Under the pieces are notes generated by a model that saw only the letters and a program-made list of their open reading frames with translations, had not been told where the DNA came from and did not search any database. Of a stretch of 8,591 nucleotides of DNA, positions 1 through 8,591 are shown piece by piece; within the stretch, counting starts at the first letter, position 1, and every line of letters starts with the position of its first letter. The DNA lies in contig JAEZAR010000164.1 in assembly GCA_023430425.1 (NCBI GenBank), positions 1-8,591 of the forward strand, given 5' to 3'. This stretch comes from Actinomycetes bacterium (lineage in GTDB: Bacteria > Actinomycetota > Actinomycetes > Actinomycetales > Cellulomonadaceae). The position numbers were made by a program, and so were the translations under genes.

Positions 1-874
1 GTGGGGCTGGCGCGGGGCGGTGCGGCGCCTCACCGGCGGCCTCGTCGCGCCCGGCCCGGGGGAGGCGGAGCAGCGCGAGCGGGCGTCGGTCGCGAGCGTG
101 CAGCGGCCCCTGGACGGGCCCCGGACCATCGTCGTCGTCAACCCCAAGGGCGGCGCCCACAAGACGACCGCCACCCTCCTCATCGCGGCGACGTTCGGCC
201 GCCTGCGCGGCGGCTACACGCTCGCGTGGGACAACAACGAGACGCGCGGCACCCTCGGCTGGCGGGCGCGCCACACGCACCACTCCCGGACGGCCGTCGA
301 CCTGCTGGACGACCTCGAGCGGTTCACCGACCCGACCTCCTCGCGCGTCGGCGACCTGGATGCGTACGTCCGCTCGCAGACGTCGGCGCAGTTCGACGTG
401 CTCGCCTCCGACGAGGACGCCGCGTCCGCGGCGTCGGTGGACGGGTTCGCCTTCCGCGCGCTGCACCGCACCCTGCTGCGCTTCTACCGGGTGCTCGTCA
501 TCGACACGGGCAACAACATGCGGGCGTCCAACTGGCAGGCGGCGATCGAGGCGGCCGACCAGGTGGTCATCGTCTCGACCATGCGCGAGGACACCGCGCA
601 GTCGGCGGCGTGGATGCTCGACGCGCTGCGCGCCACGGGGCACGGGGACGCCGTCCGCAACGCCGTCACGGTGCTCAGCCAGCCCGCGCCCCGCATCGAC
701 GCCGAGCTGACCGCGCGGCTGCACGACCACTTCGGCCGGCTCACCCGGGCGGTGCTCGAGGTGCCCTACGAGCCCGCGCTGGTCAGCGGCGGGCCCGTCG
801 ACTTCGACGGCCTCGCCGAGCCCACCCGTCGGGCCTGGCTGCACGTCACCGCTGCCGTCGCCGACGGCCTCTGA
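1..874 (+). CDS. ParA/MinD-like P-loop ATPase with altered Walker A (5' end outside window)
   Basis: The reading frame (first full codon at base 2) is already open at the left edge and gives 290 residues. A GTG at 20 could start it, but the residues before it (WGWRGAVRRLTGG) resemble the conserved segment preceding the ATPase domain in actinobacterial MinD-like proteins, so the true start is probably upstream. Counting from base 2, a deviant Walker A, NPKGGAHKTT, lies at residues 47-56. The ParA/MinD consensus is KGGxGKT; here His53 replaces the glycine before the catalytic-loop lysine. A segment AWDNNETRGTLG follows, and a Walker B-like VLVIDTGNN lies at 164-172. The family forms ATP-dependent dimers that position DNA, poles or secretion machinery. 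The specific target here is unknown and no partner gene is visible. The GNAT gene begins 7 bases after the stop, so the two are probably cotranscribed. The family assignment is firm; the cellular role is not. Confidence 0.85.
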   Translation, partial: WGWRGAVRRLTGGLVAPGPGEAEQRERASVASVQRPLDGPRTIVVVNPKGGAHKTTATLLIAATFGRLRGGYTLAWDNNETRGTLGWRARHTHHSRTAVDLLDDLERFTDPTSSRVGDLDAYVRSQTSAQFDVLASDEDAASAASVDGFAFRALHRTLLRFYRVLVIDTGNNMRASNWQAAIEAADQVVIVSTMREDTAQSAAWMLDALRATGHGDAVRNAVTVLSQPAPRIDAELTARLHDHFGRLTRAVLEVPYEPALVSGGPVDFDGLAEPTRRAWLHVTAAVADGL

Positions 875-881
875 GCGGACC

Positions 882-1442
882 GTGGACGCCACCGTGAGCA
901 CCTCCGCGCGCCCCGCTGCGCCCGAGGACGTCGACGCGGTCGTCGCCCTCGTCGAGTCGGCGTACCGGGGGGACGCGTCGCGCGCCGGCTGGACGACCGA
1001 GGCCGACCTCCTCGGCGGCCGGCGCACGGACGCGGCGATGGTCCGGAGCCTGCTCGCCGACCCCGACAGCGTCCTGCTGGTCCTCCCGGACGACGCCGGC
1101 GGGCTCGTCGGCTGCTGCCACGTGCGGCGCCGCCCGGCGACGGGACCCGCCGGGCCGCGGACGGTGTACTTCGGCCTCTTCGCCGTCCGGCCCGGCGTCC
1201 AGGGGCGGGGTCACGGCTCGCGCCTCCTCGACGCCGCCGAGGAGCTCGCCGCGGCGTGGGGGGCGCAGCGGCTCGAGCTGACGGTCCTGAGCCACCGGCC
1301 GGAGCTGCTCGCGTGGTACGAGCGTCGTGGCTTCGCCCTCACGGGGGTGACCCACCCCTTCCCGGGCTACGCGGACGCACGGTACGGGCTGCCCCGCCGC
1401 GACGACCTGACGCTGCACGAGATGGCCAAGCCGCTCGGCTGA
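882..1442 (+). CDS. GNAT family N-acetyltransferase
   Basis: This 186-residue protein has the usual length and layout of a single-domain GNAT enzyme, which moves an acetyl group from acetyl-CoA to an amine on a small molecule or protein. The acetyl-CoA pyrophosphate-binding motif A (Q/R-x-x-G-x-G/A) is visible as VQGRGHGSRL at residues 106-115, after the strand TVYFGLFAVRPG. Motif B is seen as LLAWYERRGF at 142-151. The N-terminal part (AYRGDASRAGWTTEADLL, residues 27-44) probably shapes the acceptor site, but no substrate can be named. The start at GTG 882 lies 7 bases after the ATPase stop. A second GTG at 894, giving MSTSARPAA, is an equally reasonable start, because neither has a strong Shine-Dalgarno sequence. 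The gene is likely in an operon with its left neighbour. The product is cytoplasmic, with no signal or membrane segment. Confidence 0.88.
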   Translation: MDATVSTSARPAAPEDVDAVVALVESAYRGDASRAGWTTEADLLGGRRTDAAMVRSLLADPDSVLLVLPDDAGGLVGCCHVRRRPATGPAGPRTVYFGLFAVRPGVQGRGHGSRLLDAAEELAAAWGAQRLELTVLSHRPELLAWYERRGFALTGVTHPFPGYADARYGLPRRDDLTLHEMAKPLG

Positions 1443-1486
1443 CGGGCGGACCTGCCGGCGGCGGCGGACGGGCCCAGGATGGGGCC

Positions 1487-2338
1487 ATGACTCCCGCAGC
1501 CCCTGGCACCGGCCACCCGTCCCCGCCCCACGTCAGGACGGCCCTCGTGACCGGCGCGGGCCGGGGGATCGGCCGCGGGCTCGCGCTCGGCCTGGCGGCC
1601 CACGGCTACGACGTCGCGCTGGTGGGCCGGACCGCGGCGCACCTGGACGCGGTCGCCGGCCAGGTGACCGCCGCGCGCCCGGGTGCCCGCGTGGTCACGG
1701 CCGCCGTGGACGTCACCGACCCGGCCGCCGTCCGCGACGCCGTCGCCCGCGCGGAGGACGCCCTGGGCGGGATCGGGCTGCTCGTGAACAACGCCGGCGT
1801 CATCGAGCGGACCGAGGGACCGTTCGCCGAGGACGACGTGACCGACGCGTGGCGGGTCCTGGAGACGAACGTGCGCGGCCCGCTCAACGTCACGCACGCC
1901 GTGCTCGGCGGGATGCTCGCGCGCGGCGGCGGTCGGGTGGTCAACCTCAACTCGGGCGCGGGCCACCGGACCGGCGGCGCGTACACCGCCTACGGCGTGT
2001 CGAAGGGGGCCCTCGCGCGGTTCACGTCGTTCCTGGACGCGCAGTACCGCGACCGGGGGGTACGGGCCTTCGACCTCGCGCCCGGGGTCGTGCGCACCGA
2101 CATGACGCAGGCGATGCCGACGCACGGGGACCGCACCGACTGGACCGCGCTGGAGGACGTCGTGGAGCTGCTGCTCGCACTGGCCGACGGGCGCCTCGAC
2201 CGGCTGTCGGGCCGGTTCGTCCGGGCCGGCTCGGACACCGCGGAGGACCTCGAGGCGCGGACGGACCAGATCCTTGCCGCCGACGCACGGTGCCTGCGGC
2301 TCGTGCCGTACGGCCCCGACGACCCGGTGGCCGGCTGA
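1487..2338 (+). CDS. Short-chain dehydrogenase/reductase (classical SDR), probably NADP(H)-dependent
   Basis: This 283-residue protein has a complete set of classical SDR motifs. The cofactor glycine motif TGAGRGIG is at 22-29, Asp75-Val76 contacts the adenine ring, and NNAG is at 101-104. The catalytic tetrad is Asn128, Ser156, Tyr169 and Lys173 (YGVSK). Arg26 in the glycine loop and Arg48 after the second strand favour NADP(H) over NAD(H). The PG-V-x-T motif follows as APGVVRTDM at 198-206. The enzyme should oxidise or reduce an alcohol/carbonyl pair in the cytoplasm; the substrate cannot be read from sequence. ATG 1487 was chosen because an AGGA (1476-1479) sits 7 bases upstream and the SDR fold starts about 17 residues later. 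The frame stays open further upstream, but only by overlapping the GNAT gene. A 44-base gap separates it from the GNAT gene, and a hairpin terminator follows the stop. Confidence 0.9.
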   Translation: MTPAAPGTGHPSPPHVRTALVTGAGRGIGRGLALGLAAHGYDVALVGRTAAHLDAVAGQVTAARPGARVVTAAVDVTDPAAVRDAVARAEDALGGIGLLVNNAGVIERTEGPFAEDDVTDAWRVLETNVRGPLNVTHAVLGGMLARGGGRVVNLNSGAGHRTGGAYTAYGVSKGALARFTSFLDAQYRDRGVRAFDLAPGVVRTDMTQAMPTHGDRTDWTALEDVVELLLALADGRLDRLSGRFVRAGSDTAEDLEARTDQILAADARCLRLVPYGPDDPVAG

Positions 2339-2344
2339 GACGCG

Positions 2345-2376
2345 GCAGGGCCCCGGCCGGTCGGCCGGGGCCCTGC
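2345..2376. terminator. GC-rich hairpin between convergent genes, probable bidirectional terminator
   Basis: A perfect 14-bp inverted repeat (arms 2345-2358 and 2363-2376, loop GGTC) begins 6 bases after the dehydrogenase stop and ends 23 bases before the stop of the convergent glycosyltransferase. Position and stem strength fit a shared transcription terminator. There is no T tract on either side, so it matches the U-tract-less hairpins often proposed for high-GC actinobacteria rather than a textbook intrinsic terminator. Confidence 0.75.
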
Positions 2377-2399
2377 GCTCGCGGGAGGAACGGCGTCCG

Positions 2400-3445
2400 T
2401 CAGGCGCCGAACCACTCGCGGACGCGCTCGGCGATCGCGCGCTCGAACACGTCGTCGTTGTGCCGTGCCTTGAGCCAGTCGACGAACGCCCCGCCGGCCG
2501 CCTCGTCCATCTCCTTGCGGCACGTCGCGGTGTCGGTGACCGCCCGGACGAGCATCTCCTCGGCCTCCGCGGGGGTCCGGTAGAAGAACGGGTACCCCTC
2601 GGGCACGAGCGCGCGCGCCCACGGCCGGTCGGGCAGCACCCCGACGACGCCCGCAGCGAGCGCCTCGACGTACTCCAGCCCGTAGGACTCCTCGGTCGCG
2701 GTGGCGAGGAACGCCGTCGTGCGGGCCAGGGCCGACCAGTAGTCGTCCCGGCTCGCCGTCAGCGGCCCGACCCACGCCCAGTCGCGGCGCGAGAGCCGCA
2801 TGGCCTTGTCGGAGACCAGGTGCGACTCGTGGAGCCGCGCCTCGACCCGGATCGGTGTGCGCTTGACGACGCGCTCGACCACGTCGAGGAAGAGCTGCGG
2901 CTGCTTGCGCTCGGACAGGTAGATCGCCGGGTAGAGGACCACCGGGACGGCGGGCTCGGCCCGCGGCTGCACGTGCTCGTGCCGGAAGCCCAGGTTCACC
3001 CAGGCGATCTTCGCCTTCTCCGCGAGCGGCTGGATGGTCGTCGCGTTGACGATCTCCCGCATCTCGTTGGCCGTGCGCTCGGAGTTCGCGAACGTCGGGA
3101 AGAGGGCGCCGCAGAGGCCGAGGAGCGCGCGCTCCACCGGGTGGCTCTTCTCCGCGGTGTTCCACCACACGAAGTTCATGACCTTGGGCTCGTCGCACGT
3201 CGCCTTGAGCGTGCGCCACACGCACGTCGCGTCGATGACGTCCATCGTGATGACGAGCGTGTCCTGGCCGTCGACGAACTCCAGCGGCAGGACGTCGAAC
3301 CCGTCGCACTGGCGCGGGCGGGCGCCCACGAGGATCGACCCCGGGAAGACCCGGAGCAGGCGCCGGACCAGGGTGGCCCCGGCGTCGTGCCCCGCGACGC
3401 GGCCGTCGGCGTCGACGAGCGCTCCGCTGTACCTGACGGCGATCC

Positions 3446-3449
<4 letters not shown>
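2400..3449 (-). CDS. GT-B fold glycosyltransferase (GT4-like), coupled to hppA
   Basis: This 349-residue cytoplasmic protein has the look of a retaining GT-B glycosyltransferase. The C-terminal half carries the E-x7-E signature, with Glu254 and Glu262 in TEESYGLEYVEALAAG, followed by GVLPD; this is the region that binds the nucleotide-sugar donor. A candidate inter-domain start of the second Rossmann fold is VVLYPAIYLSERKQP at 170-184. The N-terminal, acceptor-side domain (about residues 1-160) is short and lacks the usual glycine-rich opening. There is no signal peptide or membrane helix. The donor sugar and acceptor are unknown. The ATG overlaps the hppA stop codon as ATGA, and an AGGTGA lies 6 bases upstream inside the end of hppA. 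Translation is therefore probably coupled and the gene probably has no promoter of its own. The family call is good; the role is open. Confidence 0.85.
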
Positions 3450-6070
<2,621 letters not shown>

Positions 6071-6076
6071 GATCAA

Positions 6077-6080
6077 CCCC
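6077..6080 (-). promoter_or_regulatory. Ribosome binding site deciding the hppA start
   Basis: On the minus strand GGGG is followed by six bases and then the GTG at 6070. The in-frame TTG at 6076 directly abuts the GGGG and would have no usable Shine-Dalgarno spacing, so the GTG is the better start. The choice changes the protein by only two residues. Confidence 0.5.
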
Positions 6081-6091
6081 GTGGATGCAGG

Positions 6092-6109
6092 AGGGACCTC
6101 GTTGTCCCT
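6092..6109 (-). repeat. Small hairpin in the hppA 5' leader
   Basis: AGGGAC (6092-6097) and GTCCCT (6104-6109) form a 6-bp inverted repeat with a 6-base loop. It ends 22 bases before the hppA GTG. If the promoter candidate at 6113-6139 is right, it lies at the very 5' end of the transcript, where it could influence mRNA stability or translation. It is short and may be chance in GC-rich DNA. Confidence 0.35.
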
Positions 6110-6112
6110 TTC

Positions 6113-6139
6113 ACGCTAGGCGCGCCGTCCGCCGGTCAG
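6113..6139 (-). promoter_or_regulatory. hppA: Candidate sigma-A-type promoter for hppA
   Basis: On the minus strand, CTGACC (6134-6139) and TAGCGT (6113-6118) resemble -35 and -10 elements separated by 15 bases. TAGCGT fits the TAnnnT pattern common in actinobacterial housekeeping promoters. Transcription would begin near 6105, giving a leader of about 35 bases. The -35 is weak and the spacing short, so this is a candidate only. Confidence 0.35.
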
Positions 6140-6147
6140 GTGTGACC
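6134..6147. promoter_or_regulatory. Palindrome GGTCA-N4-TGACC, possible operator over hppA -35
   Basis: Two perfect 5-bp half sites (6134-6138 and 6143-6147) flank the spacer GGTG. The left half coincides with the proposed hppA -35 element, a typical place for a repressor or activator dimer to bind. No regulator is encoded in the window, so the binding protein is unknown. Confidence 0.35.
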
Positions 6148-6234
6148 TTCGGCCCCGCCCCGGCCCCGGGTGTCCAGCATCCGGAAGGGGTCGCGGCGGG
6201 CCGTGCGGGGGGCGCCGACCGGGGCGTGCGCAGG

Positions 6235-6265
6235 TCTTCCGCAGGGCCCAAGGTCCCCCGGAAGA
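6235..6265. repeat. Inverted repeat TCTTCCG-N17-CGGAAGA upstream of ppdK
   Basis: The 7-bp arms at 6235-6241 and 6259-6265 are perfectly complementary across a 17-base spacer, ending 75 bases before the ppdK start. A further CCGGAAG copy lies at 6181-6187. The arrangement could be a regulator site serving ppdK, or an RNA hairpin if it is transcribed. Chance is not excluded. Confidence 0.3.
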
Positions 6266-6340
6266 TGGACCGAGTTCCCGCACCCTAGGGACGGCGAGAC
6301 GCCGGCAACGAGGCACGGCGTCCAGGTAGAGAGGCACACC

Positions 6341-8591
6341 GTGGCGAAGTACGTCTACGACTTCAGCGAAGGCAACAAGGACCTCAAGGACCTGCTCGGT
6401 GGCAAGGGCGCGAACCTCGCCGAGATGACGAACCTCGGGCTGCCGGTGCCCCCGGGCTTCACGATCACCACCGATGCGTGCCGCGTGTACATGCAGACGG
6501 GCGAGGTCCCGCCGGAGCTGCGGGTCGAGGTCACGCAGGCCGTGCGCCGTCTCGAGGACGCGCTCGAGCGCCAGCTCGGCGACGTGAAGGACCCCCTGCT
6601 GGTCTCCGTGCGCTCGGGTGCCAAGTTCTCCATGCCCGGCATGATGGAGACGGTCCTCAACGTCGGCCTCAACGACGAGTCGGTCGAGGGCCTCGCCCGC
6701 TTCTCGAACAACGAGCGCTTCGCCTGGGACTCCTACCGACGCCTCATCCAGATGTTCGGCAAGACGGTCCTCGACATCGACGGCGACCGGTTCGCCGACG
6801 CGCTCGACGCCGCCAAGGCCGCGAAGGGCTACACCGCCGACACCGAGATGACCGCCGACGACCTCAAGGAGCTCGTCACGGTCTACAAGGAGATCGTCCG
6901 CGAGGAGACCGGCCGCGAGTTCCCGCAGACGCCGCGGGCGCAGCTCGACCTGGCCGTCGAGGCCGTCTTCAACTCGTGGAACACCGACCGCGCCCGCCTG
7001 TACCGGCGGCGTGAGCGGATCTCCGACGACCTCGGCACCGCCGTCAACGTCCAGTCGATGGTGTTCGGCAACCTCGGCGCCGACTCGGGCACCGGCGTCT
7101 GCTTCACCCGCGACCCCTCCACGGGCGAGCAGGGCGACTACGGCGACTACCTGACCAACGCGCAGGGCGAGGACGTCGTCGCCGGCATCCGCAACACCCT
7201 GCCGCTGGCGCAGATGGAGGAGATCGACCCGGAGGCCTACGCCGAGCTCCGCCAGGTCATGCGGCGCCTCGAGACCCACTACCGCGACCTGTGCGACATC
7301 GAGTTCACCGTCGAGCGCGGCAAGCTCTGGATGCTGCAGACGCGGGTCGGCAAGCGCACGGCCGCCGCCGCGTTCCGGATCGCGCACCAGCTCGTCGAGG
7401 AGCACCTCATCACCCTCGACGAGGCGCTCGAGCGGGTGACCGGCGAGCAGCTGTCCAAGCTGATGTTCCCCCAGTTCGACGCCAAGGCCGAGCGCACGCT
7501 CATCGCCAAGGGCATGGCGGCCTCCCCCGGCGCGGCCGTCGGCCAGGCGGTGTTCTCCTCCGCCACGGCCGTCGAGTGGGCCGCCGAGGGCAAGACCGTC
7601 ATCCTCGTCCGGCGGGAGACCAACCCCGACGACCTCGGCGGCATGATCGCCTCGGTCGGCGTGCTCACCTCGCGCGGCGGCAAGACGTCGCACGCCGCGG
7701 TGGTCGCGCGCGGCATGGGCACCACCTGCGTCGTCGGCGCGGAGGCCCTGGACGTCGACGTCACCGCGCGGCGGTTCACGGCCAAGGGCACCGTCGTGAA
7801 CGAGGGCGACGTCATCGCCATCGACGGCTCGACCGGCGAGATCTTCCTCGGCTCGGTCCCCGTCGTGCCCTCCCCGGTCGTCCGCTACCTCGAGCACGGC
7901 CTGGAGGCCGCGCTCGCCGAGGTCGGCAGCGACGAGGAGACCAAGGAGCTCGTGGTCGCCGTCGACGCGCTGCTCACGCACGCGGACTCGGCGCGCACGC
8001 TCGGCGTCGAGGCGAACGCGGACACGCCCGAGGACGCCACGCGGGCCCGGACGCTCGGCGGCGAGGGCATCGGCCTGTGCCGCACGGAGCACATGTTCCT
8101 CGGCGACCGCCGGGTGCTCGTCGAGCGCCTCATCCTCGCCAAGGACGAGTCCGAGCAGCAGGCCGCGCTCGACGCGCTCATGCCGCTCCAGCGCGGGGAC
8201 TTCATCGGCATCCTCGAGGCGATGGACGGCCTGCCCGTCACCATCCGGCTCATCGACCCGCCGCTGCACGAGTTCCTGCCGGACTACACCGAGCTCTCCG
8301 TCAAGGTCGCCCTCGCCGAGGAGCGCGGCGACACCTCCGAGGACGCGGAGCGCGACCGGATCCTGCTCCACGCGGTCAACAAGACGCGTGAGGCGAACCC
8401 GATGCTCGGCCTGCGCGGCGTGCGCCTGGGGATCGTGATCCCGGGCCTGTTCACCATGCAGGTGCGCGCGATCGCCGAGGCGCAGGCGGCCCGCATCAAG
8501 GCCGGCGGCGACCCGAAGGCCGAGATCATGATCCCGCTCGCGGCGTCGGTCATGGAGCTGCACCTGATCCGGGACGAGGCCGAGGTCGTGC
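6341..8591 (+). CDS. ppdK: Pyruvate, phosphate dikinase (3' end outside window)
   Basis: The enzyme interconverts pyruvate + ATP + Pi and PEP + AMP + PPi in the cytoplasm. The frame is open to the right edge (750 complete codons of roughly 900), with no internal stop or frameshift. GGKGANLAEM (20-29), VSVRSGAKFSMPGMMET (88-104) with Arg91, and MLQTRVGKRT (331-340) mark the nucleotide-binding domain. The swivelling phosphohistidine domain has GGKTSHAAVVARGMG with catalytic His451 and the neighbouring Thr449, the residue phosphorylated by the PPDK regulatory protein in enzymes where that has been studied. The PEP/pyruvate barrel begins with NADTPED, GIGLCRTEHMF (Arg581) and IRLIDPPLHEFLP (Arg636); the catalytic Cys region lies beyond the window. 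The linker before the barrel looks about 24 residues longer than in the Clostridium symbiosum enzyme. GTG 6341 is supported by AGAGAGG (6328-6334) six bases upstream. The gene is divergent from hppA, whose substrate is this enzyme's product. Confidence 0.97.
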   Translation, partial: MAKYVYDFSEGNKDLKDLLGGKGANLAEMTNLGLPVPPGFTITTDACRVYMQTGEVPPELRVEVTQAVRRLEDALERQLGDVKDPLLVSVRSGAKFSMPGMMETVLNVGLNDESVEGLARFSNNERFAWDSYRRLIQMFGKTVLDIDGDRFADALDAAKAAKGYTADTEMTADDLKELVTVYKEIVREETGREFPQTPRAQLDLAVEAVFNSWNTDRARLYRRRERISDDLGTAVNVQSMVFGNLGADSGTGVCFTRDPSTGEQGDYGDYLTNAQGEDVVAGIRNTLPLAQMEEIDPEAYAELRQVMRRLETHYRDLCDIEFTVERGKLWMLQTRVGKRTAAAAFRIAHQLVEEHLITLDEALERVTGEQLSKLMFPQFDAKAERTLIAKGMAASPGAAVGQAVFSSATAVEWAAEGKTVILVRRETNPDDLGGMIASVGVLTSRGGKTSHAAVVARGMGTTCVVGAEALDVDVTARRFTAKGTVVNEGDVIAIDGSTGEIFLGSVPVVPSPVVRYLEHGLEAALAEVGSDEETKELVVAVDALLTHADSARTLGVEANADTPEDATRARTLGGEGIGLCRTEHMFLGDRRVLVERLILAKDESEQQAALDALMPLQRGDFIGILEAMDGLPVTIRLIDPPLHEFLPDYTELSVKVALAEERGDTSEDAERDRILLHAVNKTREANPMLGLRGVRLGIVIPGLFTMQVRAIAEAQAARIKAGGDPKAEIMIPLAASVMELHLIRDEAEVV

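Larger units (their letters stand above)
6071..6340. promoter_or_regulatory. Divergent intergenic control region between hppA and ppdK
   Basis: These 270 bases separate the starts of hppA (leftward) and ppdK (rightward) and must hold promoters for both. On the hppA side there is a TAnnnT-type -10 candidate, a small palindrome and a leader hairpin, listed separately. On the ppdK side no convincing -35/-10 pair was found: TAGGGA (6286-6291) and TGGACC (6266-6271) are only 14 bases apart. The heptamer CCGGAAG occurs twice in direct orientation (6181-6187 and 6258-6264), and its core appears inverted at 6236-6241. No small ORF with a good ribosome site was recognised here. Confidence 0.7.

Noticed and set aside
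1..897. A + strand frame beginning with GTG at base 1.
   Set aside because: It is out of frame with the ATPase P-loop and gives an Arg/Pro/Gly-rich product, a typical shadow frame in GC-rich DNA.
1479..1481. A second ATG just before the dehydrogenase start.
   Set aside because: It is out of frame with the dehydrogenase and overlaps the likely ribosome site.
1256..1486. An upstream extension of the dehydrogenase to a start inside the GNAT gene.
   Set aside because: The added 77 residues are Ala/Gly/Arg-rich shadow sequence within the GNAT gene, whereas ATG 1487 has a nearby AGGA and fits normal SDR length.
7820..8081. The longer linker between the PPDK phosphohistidine domain and barrel as a possible inserted domain.
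   Set aside because: It is only about 24 residues, helical and charged, and similar spacing is, as far as I recall, normal for actinobacterial PPDKs. It looks like a lineage trait rather than a new domain.
6116..8563. An 815-codon open frame on the - strand opposite ppdK.
   Set aside because: Same explanation: it is a mirror frame of a well-conserved gene, with a biased composition rich in Leu, Glu, Asp, Val, Arg and Gly and no recognisable domain.

Overview
The window is very GC-rich, with GTG starts, tightly packed genes and G/C-ending codons. It reads as chromosomal DNA of a high-GC actinobacterium. The best guess is a Cellulomonas-like member of the Micrococcales: the membrane pyrophosphatase here resembles the divergent H+-pyrophosphatase subfamily known from Cellulomonas fimi and Chlorobium limicola, and the partition-type ATPase is of an actinobacterial type. 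This placement comes from protein features read by eye, not from a database search.

Left part (1-2338, + strand): three co-directional genes. They are the 3' part of a ParA/MinD-like ATPase with an altered P-loop (its 5' end lies outside the window), a GNAT acetyltransferase 7 bases downstream, and a classical short-chain dehydrogenase 44 bases further on. A perfect 14-bp GC hairpin (2345-2376) sits between this group and the convergent genes, and could terminate from both sides.

Middle part (2400-6070, - strand): a two-gene unit transcribed leftward. The first gene is hppA, a proton-pumping membrane pyrophosphatase. It carries an unexpected lipoprotein-type signal sequence before its first membrane helix and an extra hydrophobic segment after the usual last helix. 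Its stop codon overlaps the start of a GT-B glycosyltransferase (ATGA), so the two are probably translationally coupled.

Right part (6071-8591): a 270-base divergent intergenic region with several small inverted repeats, then ppdK, pyruvate phosphate dikinase, on the + strand. ppdK is open at the right edge; 750 codons are visible and the C-terminal portion is missing.

The unifying theme of the right half is pyrophosphate. PPDK makes or consumes PPi while interconverting pyruvate and PEP, and HppA links PPi hydrolysis (or synthesis) to the proton gradient. Their divergent arrangement around one small control region suggests co-regulation of a PPi-linked energy module. No CRISPR array, insertion sequence, tRNA or rRNA was seen, and no stretch longer than 300 bases lacks a gene.
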